From positions 248,001-312,000 of the forward strand of contig CATOSP010000004.1 in assembly GCA_951812625.1 (NCBI GenBank): a stretch of DNA of 64,000 bases, in the 5' to 3' direction. Shown piece after piece: positions 56,884 through 64,000 of the stretch. Both the position numbers and the translations under genes were made by a program. The notes under the pieces were generated by a model that saw only the letters and a program-made list of their open reading frames with translations, was not told where the DNA came from and did not search any database. Origin of the DNA: an uncultured Dehalococcoidia bacterium. GTDB lineage: Bacteria > Chloroflexota > Dehalococcoidia > Lucifugimonadales > UBA3495. Each line of letters begins with the position of its first letter. The stretch's first letter is position 1.

Positions 56884-57299
56884 AGTAACTCCCATCGCGG
56901 GACATTGCACAGGCGCGTTCGCGTCTGTTCATAACTCCCGCTAGTCGGCTGGTGAACGCGTCCCCCATTATACACTGCTGCGCACGCTTGGCCGCACGGG
57001 CTTGGGGACAGGTTCAAGATGATGGCTGACCACTGCTAAAGCTTCCCATTCACGGGTGCCCTTGGGATAGTCGACTAGCCACACACGCAGCATAACTGTG
57101 TGGCCAAGCTGGTGGTTCGGGTCGTCGGGTTAGCTGGTGATGTCGGTGCCGCAGCCAAGTGAAACTGGATGGAACGGCAGACAGTGCTGACTCCACTGCC
57201 GCTTCCGATAATCCTTGACCCTCTTCATCGCTAATCCTATAATGGGCTAACCTGCCCCGACGGATTATTTCCATATTATGGGTTTGAGGCTGGCTGCGC
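56884..57299. other. Intergenic region between DUF3467 and pheS
   Basis: A divergent promoter region. The clear plus-strand promoter for pheS is at 57215-57243. A minus-strand TATAAT at 56967-56972 could serve the DUF3467 pair but has no good -35. No pheST leader peptide or attenuator hairpin could be identified. Confidence 0.45.
57215..57243 (+). promoter_or_regulatory. Sigma-70 promoter of pheST
   Basis: TTGACC (57215-57220), 17-bp spacer and TATAAT (57238-57243). Transcription should begin near 57250, about 50 bases before the pheS start. Confidence 0.7.
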
Positions 57300-58361
57300 T
57301 TGCCCGAATCGATCACCCAATCAATCGAAACACTGGTCCATAACGCACTGGCCGAATTGGGGGAGGCTCACGACTCTCAGACCCTCGACCAGTGGCGCGT
57401 GGCCTATCTAGGCCGACGTGGTCGCCTGACAACCATTCTCCGCGGTCTGTCCCAGCTTGACCTTGAGGAACGCCGCGCTGCGGGCGCACTGGGTAACAAG
57501 GCCAAGCGCAGCTTGGAGGAACATCTCGACCGCCGTGAGTCCGAGATTCGCCAGGTCCAGTTGGACCGCTCCGCCGAGCTTGACCGCCTCGACGTGACCC
57601 TACCGGGCCGTCCATTGTCGATGGGACGGCTGCACCCCACCACCCAGGTGATCCGGGAGATCACCAGTGCCTTCACCGCTATGGGCTTCAGCATCGTCGA
57701 GGGGCCCGAGGTGGAATGGGACAAGTACAATTTCGAGATGCTGAACATCCCCCAGGGCCACCCGGCACGGGACATGTGGAACACCGTGTGGGTTGATTAC
57801 CAGAACGAGTCCGGCGAGCGTCCCATGCTGCTCCGGACCCACACCTCTCCTATGCAGGCGCGGGTCATGGAGGCCACCAAACCTCCGGTACGGGTCATAG
57901 TGCCCGGCAAGTGCTATCGCTACGAAGCCACCGATGCTACCCATGAATGGCATTTCTACCAGGTCGAGGGCTTGGCGGTGGACGAAGGAATAACCTTCGC
58001 CGACCTCAAGGGCACCCTCTACGAGTTCGCCCGACGTCTGTTCGGAGAGGAACGCCGCGTCCGCTTCCGCTGCGACTACTTCCCTTTCGTTGAACCGGGA
58101 GTAGATATGTCCATCGACTGCTTCGCCTGTGATGGCGAGGGGACGTCAGGGTGCCGCATCTGCCGCGACAGCGGCTGGATCGAAATCATGGGGGCAGGCA
58201 TGGTTCACCCAAGGGTGCTGGCCGGCGTGGGTTACGACACCGAAAAGTACACCGGCTTCGCCTTTGGGCTGGGGCCGGAGCGGATCGCCATGCTGAAATA
58301 CGGCATCGACGACATCCGCCTGTTTTACTCCAATGACTTGAGGTTCTTGCGGCAGTTTTAG
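57300..58361 (+). CDS. pheS: Phenylalanyl-tRNA synthetase alpha subunit
   Basis: 353 residues from a TTG with TGAGGC upstream. An N-terminal coiled-coil region is followed by class II motifs: HPTTQVIREITSAFTAMGF (about 111-129, motif 1), LLRTHTSPMQARVM, VPGKCYRYEATDATHEWHFYQVEGL (motif 2), and GFAFGLGPERIAMLKYGIDDIR (motif 3, near the end). The CxxC-type loop CFACDGEGTSGCRICRDSG before GAGMVHP is normal for the family. Partner of pheT, 122 bases downstream. Confidence 0.94.
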   Translation: MPESITQSIETLVHNALAELGEAHDSQTLDQWRVAYLGRRGRLTTILRGLSQLDLEERRAAGALGNKAKRSLEEHLDRRESEIRQVQLDRSAELDRLDVTLPGRPLSMGRLHPTTQVIREITSAFTAMGFSIVEGPEVEWDKYNFEMLNIPQGHPARDMWNTVWVDYQNESGERPMLLRTHTSPMQARVMEATKPPVRVIVPGKCYRYEATDATHEWHFYQVEGLAVDEGITFADLKGTLYEFARRLFGEERRVRFRCDYFPFVEPGVDMSIDCFACDGEGTSGCRICRDSGWIEIMGAGMVHPRVLAGVGYDTEKYTGFAFGLGPERIAMLKYGIDDIRLFYSNDLRFLRQF

Positions 58362-58483
58362 CACGTGACCTCCGCGGGTCGGGCGCACCCCCTTGGGTGA
58401 ACTAGCCGCCAGCCTGCATGATTATCTTGGACGTTCCTTATCGCGGAAATTTGCCCACATTCAGGTGATAGCGTTCTGAGCAG

Positions 58484-60886
58484 ATGAGAGTCCCGCTTTC
58501 TTGGCTGCGCGAATATGTTGACATGTCCCTGCCCCCCGACGAGTTGGCCCATCGGTTGACAATGGCCGGGGTGGAGGTGGGCGACGTCATTGAAATTGGC
58601 TCCTGGGATGGTTGTGTAGTGGGACAGGTGCTGTCTGTCCGCCCCCATCTCCAAGCTGACAGGCTCTCACTTTGCCAAGTGGCCACCGGCGTTGACCAAC
58701 TTGAAGTGGTCTGTGGCGCACCCAACGTGGCCCCCGGTCAAAAAATATGCTTCGCCAGGGTCGGTGCGGTGCTCTACAACACCCATACCGGCAGGCATGA
58801 GGAACTCAAGGCCGCACGGATCCGCGGCGTCGTCTCCGAGGGGATGATTTGTTCCGAGCTGGAGTTGGGTCTGGGCGAAGGCCATGAAGGAATCGTGGTG
58901 CTTCCGGAAGACGCGCCCCTGGGCGTTCCCCTTGACGATTACATGGGAGATACGATCCTTGAACTGGAGCTCACCCCCAACCGGTTGGACTGCCTCTCCA
59001 TTCTCGGTACGGCCCACGAGGTGGCCGCGCTTACGGGCAAGGCAGTCGCCCATCCCGAAGTCGCATACCCCGAGGGCGGCCCAGCCGTTGGGGATGGTGT
59101 GTCAATCTCCATTGCCGACCCCGACCTGTGCCGTCGCTACACTGCTACCGTAATCCGAGGCATCAGCATCGGGCCTTCGCCGGCCTGGATGCAGGAACGC
59201 CTCACCCGCGCCGGTGTCAGACCCATCAACAACGTGGTCGATGTGACAAACTACGTGATGCTGGAGTTCAACCAGCCCCTTCACGCATTCGACTATCAGC
59301 GAGTTAAGGAGCGCACCGTTATCGTCCGCCGCGCCAGGCCCGGTGAGTCTCTGACCACACTGGACGGCGTGGAACGTCGCCTCACCTCGAATATATTGGT
59401 TATCGCCGACGCCAACGATCCTATCGGCCTTGGCGGGGTGATCGGAGGGGCCAACAGCGAGATCGGTCCGGACACCACCGATGTACTCCTGGAGTCTGCC
59501 ACCTTCGACGGACCCAACAACCGTGAGACCGCCCAGAGTCTCCGCCTGCGCACCGAGGCTACACTGCGATTTGAGAAAGGTCTCCGCCCCGAGTTGGCCC
59601 CCATCGCTTTGCGCCGGGCCACCCAGCTTATCCAGCAGCTGGCAGGCGGGATTGTTGACCAGGGCATCGTCGATGTATTCCCGGGTCAAGAGGACTCCAT
59701 AAAGCCGGTGCTACTCAGCGCGGGGAAGTTGAAGCGCGTCTTGGGCATGGATCTGGAAATAGGGGAGGCTCAGCGGGTCCTTGAGTCCCTCGGGTTCGAC
59801 TGCCAGCTAACGGGCGAGTCCTCGCTGTTAGCCACGGTTCCCTACTGGCGCAACGACATCAGCATCGAGGAAGACCTGGTGGAGGAGGTGGTGCGGATTG
59901 TCGGCTACGATTCAGTTCCCACTACCATGCTGTCCACTCCCATTCCTTATCATCAGGCCCGGCCGATGACCAGGTTGGTGGCGCAGGTAAAGGACCTGCT
60001 GGCCAGCGCGGGTATGCAGGAAGTCATCAACTACCCTGTGATTAGCCTGGAAGACCTCCAGCGCGTGGTCCGAGACGACGAGGTCACCCTTCCGCTACGG
60101 TTGTCAAATCCCATGAACGCGGAACAAGCATACCTCCGGCCCACCCTGCGGGCCAGCCTCCTCTCCACTCTGGCGGTCAACCAGGGGCACGGAGAGGGAC
60201 CCTTCCGGTTGTTCGAGGTTGGCCGTGTCTTCAACCCCAGGAACGGAGAGCTTCCGGAGGAACGTGAGACCGCTGCCGGGGTGCTGGCTGGACGACGAGC
60301 CGAGACTTCCTGGCTCACAGCAGACGGACTGCTGGACTTCTACGACGCAAAGGGAGTGGTAGACTCGGTGCTAGGCCGGCTGGGCGTCTCCGCCACCTAT
60401 GAACCTGCGGAGGACCCATCCTTCGCTCCTGGACGTTGCGCCCGCGTACTTGCAGACGGGACAACATTGGGAGTGCTTGGCGAACTGCATCCAGGCGTGA
60501 TCTCGGCCTTCGACCTGAATGCGCCCCAGGTGTCTCTATGGGAGTTGGATATAGACGCCCTATCCGGTGCGGTCCATGACACGACGCGGGAGTTCCAGTC
60601 CCTGTCCCGCTATCCGGTTGCTACCAGGGACCTCGCCCTCCTCGCCCCGTCAGACGTGCCGGAGGCTCGTATCGAACAGATCATGTCCCAAAGCCGGATT
60701 GTGACAAGCGTGGAACTGTTCGACGTGTACACCGGGGAGAATGTCCCTGAAGGTTCCAAGTCTCTGGCATTTCACGTCAATTTCCAGTCCCGCGACCAGA
60801 CGTTGACCGCCGAGCTGGTTAACCGCGCCCTTGACGGCATCCTGCGTAACCTTGAGAGACAGGTGGGCGCTTCTCTCCGCAGTTAG
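58484..60886 (+). CDS. pheT: Phenylalanyl-tRNA synthetase beta subunit
   Basis: 800 residues. N-terminal tRNA-binding (OB-fold) domain with VVGQVLSVRPHLQADRLSLC (about 44-63) and GMICSELELGLG; the B3/B4 editing domain around 210-390 (RPINNVVDVTNYVMLEFNQPLHAFDY); a B5 domain around 410-480; a catalytic-like core; and a C-terminal FDX-ACB domain from about 705 (FQSLSRYPVATRDLALL). With PheS it forms the alpha2beta2 enzyme that charges tRNA-Phe. Confidence 0.94.
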   Translation: MRVPLSWLREYVDMSLPPDELAHRLTMAGVEVGDVIEIGSWDGCVVGQVLSVRPHLQADRLSLCQVATGVDQLEVVCGAPNVAPGQKICFARVGAVLYNTHTGRHEELKAARIRGVVSEGMICSELELGLGEGHEGIVVLPEDAPLGVPLDDYMGDTILELELTPNRLDCLSILGTAHEVAALTGKAVAHPEVAYPEGGPAVGDGVSISIADPDLCRRYTATVIRGISIGPSPAWMQERLTRAGVRPINNVVDVTNYVMLEFNQPLHAFDYQRVKERTVIVRRARPGESLTTLDGVERRLTSNILVIADANDPIGLGGVIGGANSEIGPDTTDVLLESATFDGPNNRETAQSLRLRTEATLRFEKGLRPELAPIALRRATQLIQQLAGGIVDQGIVDVFPGQEDSIKPVLLSAGKLKRVLGMDLEIGEAQRVLESLGFDCQLTGESSLLATVPYWRNDISIEEDLVEEVVRIVGYDSVPTTMLSTPIPYHQARPMTRLVAQVKDLLASAGMQEVINYPVISLEDLQRVVRDDEVTLPLRLSNPMNAEQAYLRPTLRASLLSTLAVNQGHGEGPFRLFEVGRVFNPRNGELPEERETAAGVLAGRRAETSWLTADGLLDFYDAKGVVDSVLGRLGVSATYEPAEDPSFAPGRCARVLADGTTLGVLGELHPGVISAFDLNAPQVSLWELDIDALSGAVHDTTREFQSLSRYPVATRDLALLAPSDVPEARIEQIMSQSRIVTSVELFDVYTGENVPEGSKSLAFHVNFQSRDQTLTAELVNRALDGILRNLERQVGASLRS

Positions 60887-60951
60887 GCAAGTATCGCTTC
60901 CCATATTGGGGATACGGCGTCGCGTCGGAACAGAGAGGGGGTAGGTCTATC

Positions 60952-62331
60952 ATGACCAATGACGCTCATCATGGCGACCGCCATGACCGCCACGGTCACC
61001 ACGGCCGTCACCACACGGTCGATTCAAGTGAATCCCACGAGCATGGCCACAGCCACGCCGACGAGGACATGTTGAGTGTGGAGGAAGCCTACGAGAGGAT
61101 TGCGGCATCCTTCTCGCGGCTCGACCCCGTGGAAGTGCCTCTCCTTGAATCCCTCGGGCAGGTGCTGGCTTCCGACGTTTACTCGCCCCTGGACCTCCCT
61201 CCGCTGACCAACTCGGCAATGGATGGTTACGCCGTCCGCGGAGAGGACATTCAGGGGGCAGGAGCCGACTCTCCGCGCACACTGGAAGTCATAGGTCTCG
61301 TGGCCGCCGGTAGCGTTTCTGATGACATCGTCCGGCCCGGAACGTCCATCCGCATAATGACCGGGGCACCCATTCCCGATGGGGCAGACACGGTGGTCCC
61401 CTTCGAGGAGACCGACGAGGTGCAACGCCGCAGGTCCGGTGCTCCGCTCGACCAGGTAAATATCCTCTCCGGCCTGCCCAGGGGCAGTAACGTGCGTCCC
61501 GCGGGAGAAGACGTCCGTAGCGGAGAGCATGTGCTGACCGCCGGGACGCTCATTCGGCCCTCCGAAATCGGAGTAATGGCCTCTCTGGGCTTGGGCACTG
61601 TAAAGGTGGCCCGCCGTCCTGTGGTGGCAATTCTGGCTACCGGTGACGAGTTGGTGGCCAACGGTTTGCCCTTGGAGCGGGGCAAAATTTTCGACAGCAA
61701 CAGCTTCAGCGTGGCGGCGTCGGTGGTTGCCTCTGGCGGCGTTCCCAAGATCCTGGGTATAGCGCGGGACAACCTGGACGATCTGCACCGGAAGCTGTCC
61801 GAGGCCGAAGGCTCCGACATGATCATAACCTCCGCCGGAGTGTCTAAAGGCGACTACGATATCGTCAAGGACGTGCTGACCCAGCGCGGAGAGATGAATT
61901 TCTGGTCGGTTCGGATGCGCCCTGCGAAACCGCTGGCTTTCGGACACATCAAGCAGGAAGGGCGTGGACCCGTGCCCCTGATGGGCCTGCCGGGGAACCC
62001 CGTAAGTGCAATGGTGGCCTTCGAGATGTTCGCTCGCCCCGCTATCGCCATTATGCTTGGCAAACAGCCATTGCCCCGCCCGTCAGTGGAGGGAGTGCTG
62101 ACCGGCCCGATATATAACACTGATGGGCGCAGGGTGTACGCCCGTGTGGAAGTCACCCGTGACAACGGAACTTATTACGCCAATCCGACTGGCCCTCAGG
62201 GGTCGAACATTCTCACCTCCATGTCTCGGGCCAATGGCCTAGCCATCTGCCCCGAGGACCTTCGCTCAAAGGCTGCTGGCGAAACGGTGAGGATCATCAT
62301 GCTGGACTGGAACGAAGAGGTTGACCTATGA
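60952..62331 (+). CDS. moeA: Molybdopterin molybdenumtransferase with His-rich N-terminus
   Basis: 459 residues. MoeA core from about residue 40: LPPLTNSAMDGYAVR, RIMTGAPIPDGADTVVPFEE, GSNVRPAGEDV, VAILATGDEL, FDSNSFSV, TSAGVSKGDYD, MRPAKPLAFG, GLPGNPVSAMV. It inserts molybdenum into molybdopterin. The first 40 residues are unusual: they contain about a dozen His plus several Asp and are likely a metal-binding tail. Its last four bases overlap the next gene. Confidence 0.92.
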   Translation: MTNDAHHGDRHDRHGHHGRHHTVDSSESHEHGHSHADEDMLSVEEAYERIAASFSRLDPVEVPLLESLGQVLASDVYSPLDLPPLTNSAMDGYAVRGEDIQGAGADSPRTLEVIGLVAAGSVSDDIVRPGTSIRIMTGAPIPDGADTVVPFEETDEVQRRRSGAPLDQVNILSGLPRGSNVRPAGEDVRSGEHVLTAGTLIRPSEIGVMASLGLGTVKVARRPVVAILATGDELVANGLPLERGKIFDSNSFSVAASVVASGGVPKILGIARDNLDDLHRKLSEAEGSDMIITSAGVSKGDYDIVKDVLTQRGEMNFWSVRMRPAKPLAFGHIKQEGRGPVPLMGLPGNPVSAMVAFEMFARPAIAIMLGKQPLPRPSVEGVLTGPIYNTDGRRVYARVEVTRDNGTYYANPTGPQGSNILTSMSRANGLAICPEDLRSKAAGETVRIIMLDWNEEVDL

Positions 62332-62816
62332 CCACCCCCGAACCCGAAGTGATCAGTGCGGGAAGAGACTCCACAGGAGGGGAAGTTATCGTCAATACCG
62401 GATCGGACTCTACGGGAGACGAAGCCGACGTCCTTTACCATGTCAGCTTCGAACGACTGGTGGAGCTACGGCGTTCCTCCGTGGCTCTGATCGCTGAACG
62501 CCGTGTTGAGTCATGCCCGTCGATGCTGACTCCACTCCATGAATTGGATGATCCGCAGACGCTCATTGAAGAAATAGCCGAGTATTGCGGCGGCTACGAA
62601 GATTTCATCCACGGCAACATGGCTATCCAGGAGATAGTGTTCCGCACTCTGTTAGCTAATGCTAACAAGCCGATGACCCTCGAGGCGCTCCACTACGAAC
62701 TGACCGAGCGTTGGTCCACCCCGATCCGCCCCATCAGCCTGACCGAGGAAGGGTTGGAGGGGGTGCTGGACGCCGACGACTACTACGGCTTCTCCCGAGC
62801 AAACCAGGACAACTGA
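62328..62816 (+). CDS. Hypothetical protein overlapping moeA
   Basis: 162 residues, not recognised. An acidic Ser/Thr/Gly-rich N-terminus (about 1-33) is followed by helical sequence. The C-terminal half (about 100-160: MAIQEIVFRTLLANANKPMTLEALHYELTERW) looks like a small winged-helix or helical domain ending DADDYYGFSR. The ATG overlaps the moeA stop by four bases (ATGA), so it is translationally coupled. Confidence 0.7.
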   Translation: MTTPEPEVISAGRDSTGGEVIVNTGSDSTGDEADVLYHVSFERLVELRRSSVALIAERRVESCPSMLTPLHELDDPQTLIEEIAEYCGGYEDFIHGNMAIQEIVFRTLLANANKPMTLEALHYELTERWSTPIRPISLTEEGLEGVLDADDYYGFSRANQDN

Positions 62817-62983
62817 CATTGGGATTGGTTCCAGGACGTGGCTATCAGTAAGGGGTAAAGCTCGAGGCGGGGCAACTGGCCCGCCCATGACGTAACAGGC
62901 CTGGCCCGAACGTCCGACTGGCACCGCATCGGTGGCCCGCCCTGTGCGGCTAACTTGGACCCATGCCCGAAGATGACCAGAAA

Positions 62984-63010
62984 ATAAGGGTGCGGGGAGT
63001 CCGCACCCTT
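62984..63010 (-). terminator. Intrinsic terminator of infC-rpmI-rplT
   Basis: A perfect 10-bp stem (AAGGGTGCGG at 62986-62995 with CCGCACCCTT at 63001-63010, 5-base loop) is followed on the minus strand by TTATTTT. It lies just past the rplT stop. Confidence 0.8.
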
Positions 63011-63041
63011 ACGTATTGTCGTCTCGCGTTGCCGGGTACAG

Positions 63042-63401
63042 CTACCCGGCGTTCTGCTGGCTGGCGATTCCCACCAGCTTCTCGAAAGCGGGCTGATCCC
63101 TGACCGCTAGGTCTGCCAGCACCTTGCGGTCCAACTCAATCCCGGCCTGCTTCAACCCGTGCATAAACTGGCTATAGGTAGTCCCGGACTGGCGGCAAGC
63201 CGCACCGATACGGACGATCCACAGGCGGCGGAAATCCCCTTTGCGTTCCCGGCGGTGCCGGTATTGGTAGGACCAGGCGTGTAGAAGGGCCTCCTTGGCC
63301 CACTTGTAGTTGCGGTGAGAGGAGCCGTGGAAGCCCCTCGCTTGCAACATGACTTTCTTGTGGCGTCGGTGTTTGGTGACGCCTCTCTTGACTCTGGACA
63401 C
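63042..63401 (-). CDS. rplT: 50S ribosomal protein L20
   Basis: 119 residues. The bL20 pattern [58 protein letters not shown] is complete. It binds 23S rRNA and helps early 50S assembly. In many bacteria it also represses its own operon; no leader is visible here because the operon start lies outside. It is 30 bases downstream of rpmI. Confidence 0.95.
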   Translation of the reverse strand: MSRVKRGVTKHRRHKKVMLQARGFHGSSHRNYKWAKEALLHAWSYQYRHRRERKGDFRRLWIVRIGAACRQSGTTYSQFMHGLKQAGIELDRKVLADLAVRDQPAFEKLVGIASQQNAG

Positions 63402-63431
63402 TGTGGGTCTCCAATTAGTGGATTGGTACGT

Positions 63432-63629
63432 CTACCGGTACGGGATGAGGTGCTTCAGGCGGGGAACATCACTCGGTGACACTGGCAACTTGTCAGAGTA
63501 CTTGCGCGTGACCTTCGTCGGTTTCTTGCGTCGCAGGTGACTGCTCATCCGCTTGCGGCGCATCATCTTCCCCGAGCCCGTTATGTGGAACCGGGCGCTG
63601 GCGCCCTTATGAGTTTTGAGCTTCGGCAT
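63432..63629 (-). CDS. rpmI: 50S ribosomal protein L35
   Basis: 65 residues. The bL35 motif MPKLKTHKGASARFHITGSGK and the basic MRRKRMSSHLRRKK core are present. Its start lies inside the end of infC, which is usual for coupled translation, and rplT follows. Confidence 0.95.
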   Translation of the reverse strand: MPKLKTHKGASARFHITGSGKMMRRKRMSSHLRRKKPTKVTRKYSDKLPVSPSDVPRLKHLIPYR

Positions 63630-64000
63630 TTGCTGTTGCTTCTACCTTCTTCTCGGCCCGTTCGCCCTTCTGCGCCGAAGGGAGCAGGATCATTGACAGT
63701 GCTCTTCCTTCCATCGAAGGCGCTTTCTCCAGCCTCACTTCGTCCTTCAGTTCGTCGGCCACCCTCTTGAGCACCGACAACCCGAGTTCGTTGTGTGCTG
63801 CCTCACGGCCCCGGAAGCGGACCGTCAGCTTGACCTTGGAGCCCTCGTTTATCAGTTCCCGGACTTTGCGGGTCTTTGCTTGCAGGTCGTGGCTCCCGAT
63901 GTTCGGGCGGAATCGTACCTCCCGTAGCTCAGTGCCCTTCTGCCCTTTCCGGGACTCTCGGTCCTTTTTCGCGGAAAGGTAGCGCAGTTTTCCGTAGTCT
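63607..64000 (-). CDS. infC: Translation initiation factor IF-3, C-terminal part
   Basis: The start lies beyond the window edge. The visible 130 residues read from YGKLRYLSAKKDRESR through GTELREVRFRPNIGSHDLQAKTRKVRELINEGSKVKLTVRFRGRE to the stop TAA at 63607-63609, matching the C-terminal domain of IF-3. An Ala/Glu-rich tail of about 20 residues follows. The last 23 bases overlap the rpmI start. Confidence 0.93.
   Translation of the reverse strand, partial: DYGKLRYLSAKKDRESRKGQKGTELREVRFRPNIGSHDLQAKTRKVRELINEGSKVKLTVRFRGREAAHNELGLSVLKRVADELKDEVRLEKAPSMEGRALSMILLPSAQKGERAEKKVEATANAEAQNS

Noticed and set aside
55964-56968. Reading the whole 334-codon frame as one protein
   Set aside because: The upstream half overlaps the better-supported DUF3467 gene in another frame; the ATG at 56527 with GGAGG fits the real start.

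Overview
The window looks like a high-GC bacterial chromosome segment, most likely from a free-living or marine Chloroflexota of the Dehalococcoidia/SAR202 type. This is inferred from four things: an EF-Ts of only 167 residues, as in Dehalococcoides; the gene order rpsB-tsf-pyrH-frr-uppS-cdsA-dxr-rseP-ispG-proS; several flavin-dependent monooxygenases, a P450 and a dehalogenase; and very large cadherin-repeat exoproteins. No 16S rRNA or other decisive marker is present.

Layout. 0-3 kb: a tRNA-Thr that breaks off after the anticodon arm, a 63-residue zinc-finger-like protein, an MFS exporter and a DUF3574 lipoprotein. 3-13.5 kb (minus strand): a cell-surface locus with a 1,887-residue secreted cadherin-repeat protein ending in an EF-hand/dockerin-like tail, a 618-residue membrane-anchored protein with three near-identical CxC repeats on a Pro/Thr stalk, and a lipoprotein metallophosphatase with an N-terminal coiled coil. 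13.5-33.3 kb: accessory catabolism, comprising a fluoroacetate-dehalogenase-like hydrolase, two luciferase-like monooxygenases, an amidase, a GMC oxidoreductase, a DapA-family aldolase, a dienelactone-hydrolase-like esterase, a VOC dioxygenase-like protein and a P450, with an MFS exporter, a BNR-repeat protein, a HAD phosphatase and a SRAP (HMCES/YedK) protein. A decayed HelD-like helicase carrying a decayed IS1-family element lies at 28.1-31.3 kb.

33.6-64 kb is conserved housekeeping: rplS, priA, def, cca, secD-secF, an alcohol dehydrogenase, nfo, a zincin-like metallopeptidase, pgpA; then the long rpsB to proS operon, which joins translation, UMP supply, ribosome recycling, undecaprenyl/CDP-DAG lipid synthesis, the MEP pathway and site-2 proteolysis; then a DUF3467 pair, pheS-pheT, a His-rich MoeA, and on the opposite strand infC-rpmI-rplT ending at a strong terminator.

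The least explained items are the surface locus, a family of three arrays of TGTCCGN repeated at exactly 10-bp spacing in intergenic DNA, the interrupted tRNA-Thr, a dyad-symmetric divergent promoter between the alcohol dehydrogenase and nfo, and a broken coiled-coil/membrane micro-gene just before proS.
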